NCBI GenBank assembly: GCA_946122785.1
Contig: CAMGYJ010000006.1
Coordinates: 53,712,066-53,776,065, forward strand
Length of the DNA: 64,000 nucleotides
Direction of reading: 5' to 3'
Origin: Linum tenue
Lineage: Eukaryota; Streptophyta; Magnoliopsida; Malpighiales; Linaceae
Positions 21,451-31,938 of this stretch are shown piece by piece. The notes beneath the pieces are model-generated. The model did not search any database. It had not been told where the DNA came from and worked only from the letters and a program-made list of their open reading frames with translations. Made by a program: the position numbers and the translations under genes. Each line of letters starts with the position of its first letter. Position 1 is the first letter of the stretch.

Positions 21451-21795
21451 GAAAGTCATGTAATGACAATCTAGAAATTATTTAATCTCGTCAATTCAAA
21501 TGCATGATGCTGAAGAATTTTCTTGGTTAAAATCACACATGGCATGAGAACACATTAAATTGCAAGATGTATATAATTAGAGTAATCAAATTAGTTGTTC
21601 ATTTTTAGTGATCAAATTGAAGCACTATACGGTTGTATAGATAATTCTCTGTCGGGAAAATTTCTTCGAGGTATAGAACTACAAAAAATGGGGTCGTCAC
21701 AAATATTAATGTAAATAATATAAAGAGAATAGTATGATTCAGTCATTAAAAATATTAATCTAAATAATATAAGCAGAATAGTTTAATGGTGGGTA
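21451..21795. other. AT-rich spacer
   Basis: No gene. A short AAATATTAATNTAAATAATATAA phrase is repeated around 21700 and 21745, suggesting a small local duplication. Confidence 0.4.
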
Positions 21796-21804
21796 CTAAC
21801 ATTA

Positions 21805-22682
21805 GGACTTTGCTACGGTGACTTGCAAGTAAGTCTTCATAACTTGGACGAAACGGTCGACCTCTTCATTGATATGGTTGACCTATTTGAAAAAAAATGG
21901 TCGACCTCTTTGTTGGAATGATCGACCAGATGTACAATTTTTCATATTTCTATGTTCAACAAAAGGTCGACCACTTTACAAGAAAACGGTCTACCACTTT
22001 TATTAAGTGGTCTACCTCTTTCACTTAGCGGTCCACCGCTTTCAATAACCCGTCGACCTAATGAATCGTTTCTAGTGATATAATGATAAATAATTAGAGT
22101 CCAATAATAATAGATACGCTTGCTAGTAAGAGATTTAAAATTAGGACAAAGACTGCATTTGCAAGCATAGATAACAAGTTTCTTGAGTGATTATTCTTCC
22201 GTAGATTTGGAAAATGTTTTGCATATGTATTTCTTATATTTGACCTACTCTACAGAGACTTTCATATTTCCTTCAATTTTTAAGTTTGTTTTTCTTATCC
22301 TATAATTGTCTTGTGATGTATCTTTGTTGTTATTGTCGTTATCAAAATGCCCAAAAAGTGGAGTATAATACTTATACAATTGTTATGAAGGTAAGTGTGT
22401 CATCAGGTCGGCCCATTTCTGGAAGCGGTAGACCAATTGATTCAAGTGGTGGACCATTTTCTTGGAAAATGGTCCACCATTTGGTGGAAGAGATCGACCA
22501 CTTGAAGGTAAGTTTGTCATCAGGTCGATCCATTTTCGGAAGGGGTAGACCGGTTGACTCAAGTGGTAGACCACTAGTGAAAGAGGTCAAACATTTTCTT
22601 TGAAAGTGGTCAACCACTTAATAAAAGAGGTCATCCGTTTTCTCCAAGTTACGGTGACTTGCAAGTCATCGTAGGCATACCC
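21805..22682. mobile_element. MULE C: non-autonomous Mutator-like element with GGTCGACC palindromes
   Basis: 878 bp with a perfect 9-bp duplication CTAACATTA at 21796-21804 and 22683-22691. Inverted ends of about 60 bp share GACTTGCAAGT, TAACTTGGA and GACCTCTT blocks. Inside are two arrays: 21850-22065 with GGTCGACC, GGTCTACC and GGTCCACC, and 22395-22635 with AAGTGGTAGACCACTA and ATGGTCCACCAT type palindromes. The 9-bp duplication and the architecture place it with MULEs A and B. No coding sequence was recognised. Confidence 0.8.
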
Positions 22683-22691
22683 CTAACATTA

Positions 22692-23379
22692 ACATGAGAA
22701 TCCTAATTAATTACTTAAACTTCATTTGTTTTTAATATAAAGAAAATTAGTGAACAATAATTAACACCCCAAGATGGATGTTTCTAATGACCCTGGACTT
22801 GCAAGGTTGCCAAAAGGTTCATACTGTTGCGCTGGTTTAGCAAGTGAAATGATTCGACAGTTGGTAACATCAGTTTGTGCAAGTTTCACAAAATACACAA
22901 AACGTGAACAATCATTAACATCAAATGAATTTAATCATAAAAAAAACATATTTGAAGGAAATTTACCGCTATGGTCCATATTCATATTTAAATAAAATAT
23001 GATTTTTCAATTAAAATAATAAATACTCATATTTAAATAAAATAATTAACGTCACTGCCTAAATATTTGTACTTGAATTCAAGAAATAACATCAACAATT
23101 TTTAGGTTTTGTAGGTTGGTTTCATTTTCGACACAGGTCGAACCAGGTATAACTAGGAAACTTGAGACGGGCTGGACTTGGTGGATGGTCATGGGAGTAG
23201 CAGGGCTAGATGCCATCTAATATTTAATATGCTTGCTTGGAACTGGAAATAAGAAGAGGGCCTAGAGGCCCAGCTAAATAAAAAAAGAAGCCCAAATGGT
23301 CCTTCCATGAGATGCGCAAAAGCAAAAAAAAAAAAAAAATTAGGAGTTTGAGTGGGTGTCGAGGGAGAAACTCTTTATA
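22692..23379. other. intergenic, no gene seen
   Basis: AT-rich DNA with an A-run at about 23324-23340 just before the LINE fragment. Short open frames here match nothing recognisable. Confidence 0.4.
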
Positions 23380-23629
23380 ATTATTGTTTGATGGATGAGG
23401 TGGGGCAATGGATAGTGGACGAGTAAAGGTTGAAGGAGATGGTAGTGCGGTTTTTTGAGGAGCTATACACGACAGAGTCGAGATCGGATATGCGGCTGCC
23501 TGGCAGATTCGCAGAGCTCGATGGGATTGTGTTGAGAGCGCTGGAACGGGGTGTATTTTAGGAAGAGATAATGGCTTCCCTAAAGAGCATGAATGCTATG
23601 AAATGCGTGGAAAAGATGGCTTCCAACCG
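23380..23629 (+). pseudogene. LINE (plant L1-type) ORF2 fragment, 5' side of a solo-LTR insertion
   Basis: It reads VVRFFEELYTTESRSDM, then FAELDGIVLRALERGVF and EEIMASLKSMNAMK. This is the segment between endonuclease and reverse transcriptase in plant L1-type ORF2 (the usual 'L...F..L......EI..AL..M' pattern). The sequence stops at the solo LTR at 23635 and resumes after 25053. Confidence 0.65.
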
Positions 23630-23989
23630 CTTTTTGATAACACTGAATTTGCACATGTTTTTACCCCTCATTTTTTGATTGTTTAGCGTGGTTTTTATCA
23701 GACTTTGGCCTATTTTAGGCTAGGTTGTGTTACTTTGTCATATTTCAGGTCCTAGCATGTAAAGTGAAGCATAGGCGCAAGTTTCAATTCAATCGGAGAT
23801 GAATTAGCGACTCGGGGGAAGAAATGACCCAAGGAAGAATGGATTTATACCTCATTATATGGAAAAAGAATCATGTCATTTAGGCATGAAAAGAAAGAGA
23901 ACGAGACTACGAGCGCCTGGGATCAAGCGGCGACGGATTCGGAGTTTGGATCAGGGAGAAAGGACCAAAAGACAGCAGCCTCTTTAAAG

Positions 23990-24135
23990 TTACTGGTTGA
24001 CTTTCAAAGTTACGGTTCATACCGTAACTTTGCCATTTTGGCCATAACTCTGGCCCCGGTAAGCAGAACGCATTCTAAAGTTACGGGCAACCTTCAAAGT
24101 TACAGGCTGGCCATAACTTTGCCCGTAACTTGGCA
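23990..24135. repeat. palindrome array of the solo LTR (GTTACGG/CCGTAAC)
   Basis: Tandem inverted motifs: AAAGTTACGG then CCGTAACTTTG across a 5-bp loop (24007-24033), then several single AAGTTACGGGC and GCCCGTAACTTGG copies up to 24132. It ends about 15 bp before the TATA box. Confidence 0.8.
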
Positions 24136-24146
24136 TCTGAGAGCTG

Positions 24147-24154
24147 TATAAATG
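24147..24154 (+). promoter_or_regulatory. TATA box of the solo LTR
   Basis: TATAAATG follows the palindrome array and is about 70 bp upstream of an ACCCTAGAGAGAGAGCACC leader, the usual look of a plant LTR transcription start region. Confidence 0.6.
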
Positions 24155-25053
24155 CGTTTTTGCAAATTTTAAAGGGGGAAGAGCTGGGTTTTGGATCTCA
24201 AACTCCCAAGGGACGGACCCTAGAGAGAGAGCACCTCGGGATCATTCTTGGTGCTATTTTGGAGGTTTTTCACCATTGGAGCTCAGGAATCAAGCTTGAA
24301 GATGGAGATTAAAGATCTAGATAAGATTTCTACATTCTCTCTCTTCTCTATGGAGTAACTTCCCTTCACTTAGGTCTTGAGGAACCCTAATTTGTATGCT
24401 AGGAAGAGTTGTATGAACTAGAATTCATTATTGTTTGACATTTTATATTCAGTTGAGGCATTGATTCAGAATTACTTGAGTCCTGATCAAACTTTTGTGA
24501 TTCGTGCTTTAACCTAGAACGATAGTCTCTGCCTAGATTAATAGAGCAAACTTTATTTGAAGTAGTGGATCAATTGCTTTAGTTAAGAAATCGATTCACT
24601 GCTCTGTACCGGATTGAAGTCAGTAGAGGAAATTTGGTGTGTTATTGCCTTGGTTAATTTATGCCGGTGGAGGCTAGTCGCCCGCCGGGTATTCGAACTG
24701 AGAGGGTCTGGATTACTTTAGTTGAGATTTCCGACTTGTCAAGAACTTTCCGCAGTATATCTATCAACTGAAATGCATTGGGTGAATTACAACTTGGCCT
24801 AACTGCATACTAGGGAGAATCATGCCTAAGTGAGTTCCCAACCTGTAATTAGATTAACTTTAACTATAGTTTGCTGGAGTAGTTATAGTTCTTCCATCTC
24901 AATCTGGTTTGCTAGATAATGAAATAAAGTTGAGTAATAGTAACTCTAGAGACCTGTGGATTCGATATTTATTACTTGTGCCACTATACTACAGTCCCTT
25001 TCATTGGTTACACTTGGCTATTGTTAGAAGTTGTGTTTTAGCGAGTCACTTTT

Positions 25054-26319
25054 CTCTCAAAGTCTTGGGAGACAGTTGGTGAGTCTCTCAATCATTTTGT
25101 CATTGATGTTTTCTCTAACTCGTAGCATATTCTGACAGTTATCGAGACCCTACTCGTCCTTATCCTAAAGCGAGAGAGCCCGTATTACCTTAAACTATTC
25201 CGACCAATTAGCTTGTGTAATGTGGCGTATAAGGTGGTGAGTAAATTCATTGTACAGAGGATTCAGATCCTGATGCGCAAGCTAGTTCACCTGACTTTGA
25301 TGACTTTCGTCCCCCGCCGGCATATATATGACAATATCATCATTGTGCAGGAGGTGATTCATTCAATGGGACTGAAGAGGGGGGGGGGGGTTAAAGGGAA
25401 GATGTTCCTAAAAATTGACTAGCTAAAGCTTTTGACAGAGTGAGCTGGGATTTCATTTGGGAGACGTTGCAGGAGGATCATTTCCCGACGCAGCTGATCC
25501 ATGTGATCATGGAGGGTATTACTTCTTCTTCCATGCAGGTTTTATGGAACGACAACTGTATGGAGTCTTTTCTTCCTTCCCGGGGTGTTCGTTAGGGCTG
25601 CCCACTCTCTCCCGACATATTTAACATTTGCATGGAGAGATTGAGCATCATGATTGAGGTGCAGTTGTGGAAGGGCGTTGGAAACCGATTCACACGTCCC
25701 TTGGAGGTCCAGCCTTATCTCATGTGTTTTTTGCAGATGATCTCGTCCTATTTTCCGAAGCCAGTGCAGAGCAAGGAGAGGAGTCCTTGATTTCCTAAAT
25801 ATGTTTAGTCGAGGCAGCAGATCACTAAGGAAAAGTCGATGGTATTCTTTTCTGCCAAAACATCTCGCCAGAGTAGTGCAGCCATCTCAAGTTCCCTAGG
25901 TATCCCTATGTCTCAAGATCTTGGGAGATACCTTGGAGTCCCTGTTCTGCATGATCGGGTAACAAAACAAACTTATAAGTATATTTTGGATCATCTTGAT
26001 AACAAGCTTGCAGGTCGGAAGGCTTTGAGTCTCTCACTAGTTGGAAGAGCTACCTTGGCTTCTTCAGTCCTGAGCGCCCTCCCCACTTACGCGATGCATA
26101 CGAATCTCCTTCCAATGTCAATTTGTGATGAAATTGAAAAACGGGTTCAGAGGTTCATTTGGGGCTCCACTAGAGAGAGGTGGAAGGTACATCTGGTGCA
26201 CTGGGAGGGCATTTGCCAACTGAAGAGGGAGGGAGGCCTTGGATTTCGTCAGGCTCACGAGCTAAATGTTGTTTTTCTTGCCAAGTTGGCCTGGCTCTCC
26301 ATCAATCGGGAGGAGTTAC
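25054..26319 (+). pseudogene. LINE ORF2 reverse transcriptase region
   Basis: It resumes after the solo LTR. Near 25200 it reads RPISLCNVAYKVVSKFIVQR, then FVPRRHIYDNIIIVQEVIHS, which are reverse transcriptase motifs of plant L1 ORF2. The catalytic FADD region near 25735 is read in another frame (FADDLVLFSEA). From 25839 an intact 162-residue stretch carries DLGRYLGVPVLHDRV and LAGRKALSLSLVGRATLASS, then RFIWGSTRERWKVHLVHWE. Several stops and frameshifts make it inactive. Confidence 0.85.
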
Positions 26320-26500
26320 GGTGCTAATTGTACAAGAGTTAGCACCGTCCTAACCAAGGGAAAAACTACTACTAGTTTGAATTAGTAGTGATTTAGCTTA
26401 GATGTTGTATTGATTTTATAATAATCTGTAGTGATTTCATTATTTTTAGTAGCGTTTTTTGCTAGTTATCATGGTGCTAACCCTTATAGGGGTTAGCACC
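26320..26500. mobile_element. 181-bp MITE with a hairpin at each end
   Basis: It interrupts the LINE ORF2. The left end is GGTGCTAA, an 11-bp loop, then TTAGCACC. The right end is GGTGCTAACCC, a 6-bp loop, then GGGTTAGCACC. The two ends are also inverted relative to each other. It is AT-rich and non-coding. The LINE frame continues after it with KKSDEIWIWVLQAKYFK. No clean duplication could be defined. Confidence 0.75.
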
Positions 26501-26505
26501 TAATC

Positions 26506-27486
26506 CCATCCCCCATCAAGAAGTCGGACGAGATTTGGATTTGGGTACTGCAGGCCAAGTATTTCAAGTAGGTGAACAGATTCACAGTGGCCAAATCGGT
26601 AACTCGTGCCTCCACGCTCTGGCAAGGAACCTGGAAATCATGGGCGATCATGGCAAAGGGCATGCTCATGAGTATTAAAGACAAAAAGAGCACTATCATG
26701 TGGAGGGACTATTGGGTCGCGGAGGGTGTGGCCCTTCGCGACCACTTGAGGGAGGATTGCACACCGGTGGATCCGAATGCACCAGTTGTCGCGTTTGCCT
26801 CGGCAGGTAAGTGGGACGTAGCTGCCCTCTCCCTACTTTTTTCGGAGGATATTGTGTTGATGATTGTAGGAGTTCAGCCTCCATTAGAGGGACCCGGGGA
26901 GAACACCCCCGTTTGGGGTCCGGAGGCAAACCGAAGATTCTTGATGCGCTCGACATATAAGCTTGCAGCGAACCAAGTGGCGCGAGACGTGGAGGCGAAG
27001 TTGAAGGCGATATGGCGGTGGAAGGGACCGGAAAGGGTTCGCCATTTCCATTGGCTGGCCATGAAGGACCGTCTCCTAACAAACAATGAAAGAAGTTGCA
27101 GAAAGCTCGCGACGAGGATCACCTGCGGAACGTGCAACAATGACCCAAAAACAGTCTTGCATGTGTTGATGGACTGTCCTTTTTCCAGGTTAACTTGGAT
27201 GCAACTAATCCCGTCTTCTAAATACCACCACTTTTTTGGATCCAGTTTACATGATTGGATCTTGAGAAATCTTCACCAGGAGCACTTTAGCCTTGAGTTT
27301 GGCCTTCTCTTCTGGTCTTTTTGGAAGACCAGGAATGATCGAGTCTTCGCAGGCAAGATCGTTACTTCTGAAGTCTTTCTACAACGCGTACAGTCTTGGA
27401 TAACTGTCATGAGAGGTGCCTTGGAAAAGGATAGGCACATTCACCAGCCTAATCCTCCCAAAAGAAGGGAGGTTGAGATTTCATAG
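26506..27486 (+). pseudogene. LINE ORF2 C-terminal part with zf-RVT domain
   Basis: A 304-residue open stretch from 26572, read on from KSDEIWIWVLQAKYFK, contains SVTRASTLWQGTWKSW, FLMRSTYKLAANQ, then IWRWKGPERVRHFHWLAMKD. It ends with the zinc-binding CGTCNNDPKTVLHVLMDC and the FWSFWKTRNDRVF motif. This is the reverse transcriptase-associated zinc-binding (zf-RVT) domain of plant non-LTR elements. A stop (TAG) at about 26569 and the upstream MITE separate it from the RT part. Confidence 0.9.
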
Positions 27487-27960
27487 AAGTCGCCGCCTCT
27501 AGAGTGGGTAACCCTAAACACTAACGACTCCGTTATCAGTACCACAAGCCAGGCTGCAACTGGCGGCCCACTGCAAGATCATCTAGGACGCTGCTTGATG
27601 GCATTCACTTTTAACCTATGGATTTGCTCTATCACCCAGGCGGAGTTGAGGGGCTTTGTAGAAGGTCTTCAGAGGGTTTGGGATGCTGGTATTAGATATT
27701 TGAGACTAGCGTTGGATTTGACGTGTGCTTGCCAGCTGCTGTGAGATCCTGACTCTAGCGAGCACCAGCATGCAACAATTCTGGATAGAGCTTTTGAGTT
27801 GCTTCGTAGACAGTGGAAGTCTCCATAACCCACATTTATTGGGAAGGAAACAAGTGTGTCGATTTCATTGCAAACCAAGGCCATCATGCTCCTCTGGGTG
27901 GCCATTCTTTTCCAACCAATCATTTGCTATGTAACTGGTTGAACTATGATATTCAGGGGG
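27487..27960 (+). pseudogene. LINE RNase H (RVT_3) domain remnant
   Basis: After the zf-RVT stop the same element continues with VTLNTNDSVISTTSQAATGG (degenerate RNase H start), ITQAELRGFVEGLQRVWDAG (the AEL motif with the catalytic Glu) and, in a second frame, LRLALDLTCACQLL. Stops are frequent. The element probably ends near the A-rich stretch at 28020. Confidence 0.75.
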
Positions 27961-28179
27961 CTCTCCGAACCCCATGTGGTTTTATATAAAAGATAGGGTG
28001 CAGTTGAATCCATTTGATAAAAAAAATTTGTAGGTTATAATATAATTTTTTATAATACATTCGTATAGAACATGTCTCTTATTATTTTTATCATCAAACA
28101 TATTTCTGTGCTACGAAACAAAACATTATCAAATTTGCTTTTCATTAAAATTTTGGCCTGTAAACCACTAATTGTGGTC

Positions 28180-29426
28180 GAAACACCTGATGAGAAGGAA
28201 AGAGTAGTTGGCTGTAGAGATTTTTTCCGAATTGTTGCTCGAGATCCTTAACTACACCCACAAGGAAGCCATGTTCACCTTCCTTGATGACCTCCAACCA
28301 AGGGCAAAGTTGGAGCTACAATGACGAGGCTTGCAAAGTCTTGTCGAGGCACTGGCAATTGTCGAGTCCCTAGTCGAATATAACGAGCTGGAAAAACGCG
28401 TGGATTCTGGAGGAAATGGAGGTGGGCAACCAGTATGAAAAAAGACACGGAGGCATGGTAGTTCGGACCAGAGAGGTAGTCATAGGGCTAAGAAACCCCT
28501 TACTTGCTTTCTTTGTGATGGACCGCTTCATGTGAGAGATTGCCCAAAGAAGCACAAGTTGTGAGCCATGAAGGCCGCGCTAGCATAGTGCTCGAGCTAG
28601 GAGGAGGAAAAGGAGGCGACTCCAAGAGTGCAGCCCCATGTCGCGTAGATTCGTTGCATGAAGAGATTGAGCGTCATAAAGCTTACGGAAGGGCCTCCTC
28701 ACCCCGAGCCACACGTGCAATGATTCGTAGAGGCGAAGTTCAAACAAAGGAAGACGAAAGCCTTAGTTGAGACCTGAGCAAGCTACAACCTTCTCAACGT
28801 GGATGAAGCGCGGAGACTAGGCATCACATACGAGGAGCAAAGAGGGTGGATGAAGGCTACCATCTCAGGGGCCAAAAGAACTTACGTAGTAGCGCGCCAG
28901 GTGCCACTCAGGTTGGAAGATTGACCAGGAAGGTGGACTTTGAGGTTGTGTCGTTACATGACTATCAGGTCATCATTGGAATGGAGTTCATGGTGCGGGA
29001 GAAGGCTTTCCTGACCCCTTACACTAATATATTATACATAAAAGACGGAGCAAGATCGGTTCCCATGAAAAGAGAGCAACCCAAATCAAACAAGGGGAGT
29101 CTGGCAAGGCAAGGACAACAAGAAGTGACAATGATGGTGGAAGGAGCGATTACTCGAAGACTCGTCGGAGAAGACCACGGAGGAGTGTGCAACATCATAG
29201 GAGCACAAGGCTCGAGAATAAGCTAAGGCCATCCTTGGCTTAGAGGAAGGCGCAACGAGACCTTGCAAGCAGTGAGGCTAAGGCAAGTAAGGCTTCTGAA
29301 AAAGAGCCACGACGAGGACATCGTGGATTGAGTGGATGAGTATTTCACAACCGAGGCTCTAGTGTCGAGAGAGGTTGCTCGAGGTCGATGGAGGCATTTT
29401 GTAGTAAAGACGTGAAGAGGGCGTTG
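28180..29426 (+). pseudogene. Gypsy chromovirus-type gag and protease remnant
   Basis: Plus-strand fragments read TFLDDLQPRAKLELQ (gag), then CFLCDGPLHVRDCPKK (CCHC zinc knuckle, about 28508-28553), then ASYNLLNVDEARRLG (protease, with the catalytic region altered) and VDFEVVSLHDYQVIIGMEF (28935-28990), before FLTPYTNILYIKDG. This order is that of Ty3/Gypsy chromoviruses. Reverse transcriptase and integrase are missing, and an LTR-like sequence follows directly, so a large internal deletion is likely. Many stops are present. Confidence 0.75.
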
Positions 29427-29429
29427 TGA

Positions 29430-29938
29430 GAATAGGTGGGTGAGAATGTCACGTGTGGCGGGTGACATGGCGAGTGATGTGGCGGGTCATGACCAGGTCA
29501 AACACGTGTGGGGTTATGAAAGACCTAGTAGCATAGGATGCTCCTAGGATTCCCCATCTTAGAAGAGCTTAATTGTGCACATAAAGACCCACATTATGAG
29601 GTGGTGTAATGGTGTACATTATGGGGGAGACTTAATAGGCTGTAGTAATGGGGAGAGCATTATGAGGAGTATTTACATCTTGTAAGAGGGGAGGGCCTAT
29701 ACAAGGAGGACTTCCTCCTCATTTGTAATCATACATCATTTTTGTGAGCAATACTCTCTAGAGAGTTTCTCATGTCTTCTTGTGTGTTGAGTGAGTTTGC
29801 TTGAGTGAGAAGACTGACTTAGCACCTGAGACGAACTTGAGGGCTAAGGTCGTACGGTCGAGATTTAGGTCCGTGACGGATAGCACTTGAGAAGTAGTTT
29901 TGATCAAGAAGTGGCGAAGAATTTGGCCATATCTCAAC
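29430..29938 (+). mobile_element. probable 3' LTR of the chromovirus remnant
   Basis: It begins TGTGAGAATAGGTGGGTGAG just after a purine-rich GACGTGAAGAGGGCGT stretch and ends about CTCAACA. It contains a CTATACAAGG TATA-like motif, an ACTCTCTAGAGAGTTTCTC leader and TTGTGTGTTGAGTG. The boundaries are inferred; no second LTR is in the window for comparison. Confidence 0.55.
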
Positions 29939-29980
29939 AAATATGGTAAAAAAATACACTAAAATGGTTAAGTGAATGGT

Positions 29981-31333
29981 TGACACGCTAAAACACAACA
30001 CCAAACTGCGACCAAGTGTAATCGCAGTTCGGAAATGCAGTAACAGGCAAGCTCTATTGTCAACCCGGGGTCTAGATCTACTGCCTACTCCATGTATATT
30101 TGTTATCTAGCAAACTAAGTCGATTGATTGTGGTTTTAACTAAAAGCAGTAAGAAAGCAGGAAATGGTTCGGTTTTCTAAAGCAAAGGAAGAGTCACTCG
30201 GGAATGAGTCCCCCTAGCTCCTTAGTTAGGTCTCAGTTGTAATTACCCTGAGTTGATTTATTATTGATTAAACTGCAGAAGATCCGACAGTAGCTTGGAA
30301 TCTCTTAAGCTGACCAAGCCCTCTCAGGCAGGCTAACCGGCAGGTGACTAACCTTCACCGGGATAGACTGCTGAGGCAATAAGCACAGAACTCCACTACT
30401 GGAATTGGGTTCCAGTACAAAGCAGTAGATTAATTAACTCTCGTATAACCAATCTACCACTACCGATTGATGAAGCTCTAACAACCTAATCAGATTCTAT
30501 CTATCTCAGGTTGCAGCAGAAATCAAGAAAATATGATCAGGCTTTAATTGACTCAATGAATCATGCATCAATCGATTAAAATCAAACAGTATAACAATCT
30601 CAAGTCATTACAATCAAGATCCCTAACACTTGGAACTAGGGTTCTTCATACCCAAGTGAGAGAAGGTTCTACTCCATAGAGAGAGAGGGAAACAGAATAC
30701 AAAGCAGTCATACTCATAACAATGGGAAGAATCTGCTCTGGGATGATGATCTTCACTCCAAGGATGATTTCCATGCTTGATTGATGAAACCCAGCTCCAA
30801 AAACCACTCTTAGGTGGTGTTTTCGCACTTTCTCTCTCTAGGGCTCTGTTTTTGCTCCAAAAAGTCGATTCCCTCTCCTTTGGCTCGAATCTGCCTCAAA
30901 AACCCGATTCTGGGCGAATTATGGGCTGAATTACGGTCGTAATCATGGCATGCCCGTAAATCGCCCGAAACGCGCGTTTAACTTATCTATGAGGAAGGGA
31001 ATTACGGTCGTAATTTCCCAATTATTGCCAGTAATTATCGAATTACGACCGTGGTTACTGTGACTCTTGCCCGTAATTGACTCTGCGACAGGAATTTTGG
31101 GGAATTAGGCTCGGCATTGCATTTATGGGCAAGATAGGAGCAATTACGACCGTAATTGGTCAGGCTCTGCCCGTAATTTTCATCCTGATCCGCCAACTGA
31201 CCTCCAAATGACCCGAAACTTGCGCCTATACACCTCTTTACTTGCTAGGACCTGAAATACGACAAAACAATACAACCTAGCGTAAAATAGGCCAAGGAAC
31301 AACAAATTCGAGCTAAAATGGTCAGGGAACAAG
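29981..31333 (-). repeat. 3' LTR of the Athila-type element
   Basis: It starts TGACACGCTAAAACACAAC (plus strand). Similarity to the solo LTR at 54192-54886 extends to about 31333 (GAGCTAAAATGG, then GGGAACAAGA), so its outer end of some 50 bp with the terminal CA is missing and the upstream 3' ORF runs straight into it. It contains the AATTACG/CGTAATT array at 30915-31180. Confidence 0.85.
30915..31180. repeat. palindrome array in the Athila-type LTR (AATTACG/CGTAATT)
   Basis: Repeated AATTACGGTCGTAATT and AATTACGACCGTAATT units (7-bp arms, 2-bp centre), plus half-sites TGCCCGTAATT. It lies between the conserved GGCGCAAGTTTCGGGTC block and the CCCTAGAGAGAGAAAGTGC leader of the minus-strand LTR, hence in the promoter region. 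Confidence 0.85.
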
Positions 31334-31938
31334 ATGGAGGTTGTCTTCCTCCTGCTGATGGAGTGCAGGCAGTGCAAGGTGCGGAGCTGAAGATGACTGG
31401 TGGAGCCATCGCTGGGGGTGTAAGATTTCCCCAACAGCTGGTTGAGGATGCGCCACTCTGGGCGCAGCTGAGTAGCCGTGGTGTAGCCTGGTGTGAACAC
31501 AGCGCCTGCGAACTCCGGTAGGCAGATCCTCTCGAAGAATTGCTGGTCCCGAAAGATGGGACAGTCGTTCTGTTCGATGGCCAGGTGGCAGGCGAATGGT
31601 GGAAGGAGCCCCAGTGCCCGACCGAAGTCATCATAGCTGAGGGAGTAAGACTCCCCGCCAAGTCGGAACTGAATGGCGTTGCTGTGCTCGCCCGCGTGGG
31701 TTCGGAAGTGCACGAAGGGGGCATAGAACTCCCAGAGGAGCTCCTGATAAATAGGCTCAGTGAGGCAGAGGAGGCGGCGCCAAGAGTAAGCGCGGATGGC
31801 AGCCTCCATTGCCTCGCGAGCACCCAGCTCCACGAAGACCTCAAAATCGAGGTAATGGTGCTGAACGACTTTGCGGCGTCGGATGTCCCGCAGAGTCTTT
31901 CTCTGGTCGGCGTCGAGCATGTTCAGGTAAGTGTTCAT
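31334..31938 (-). CDS. Athila-type 3' ORF (env-position ORF), C-terminally truncated
   Basis: It starts MNTYLNMLDADQRKTLRDIR at 31938 and has VVQHHYLDFEVFVELGAREA, then FVHFRTHAGEHSNAIQFRLG and YDDFGRALGLLPPFACHL. ORFs of this kind lie between pol and the 3' LTR in Athila and related plant elements and are annotated as 'putative plant transposon protein' or env-like; the function is unknown. After SISRRKTTS the frame runs into LTR sequence (to a stop near 31180) because a deletion has joined the ORF to the LTR. About 200 residues of real ORF remain, with no stop inside. I saw no clear membrane segment in the part left. Confidence 0.65.

Larger units (their letters stand above)
23635..25048 (+). 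mobile_element. solo LTR of an Athila-type Gypsy element
   Basis: 1414 bp, starting TGATAACACTGAATTTGCAC and ending TTTTAGCGAGTCA. It is flanked by the 5-bp duplication CTTTT (23630-23634 and 25049-25053). It shares the AGGCTAGGTTGTGTT, AGGTCCTAGCA and ATAGGCGCAAGTTTC blocks with the LTRs at 29981 and 54192. It contains its own palindrome array (23990-24135) directly before TATAAATG at 24147. The internal region was lost, presumably by LTR-LTR recombination. Confidence 0.9.

Noticed and set aside
26696..27082. 128-residue minus-strand Pro-rich frame
   Set aside because: Shadow of the LINE zf-RVT region, which reads clearly on the plus strand.
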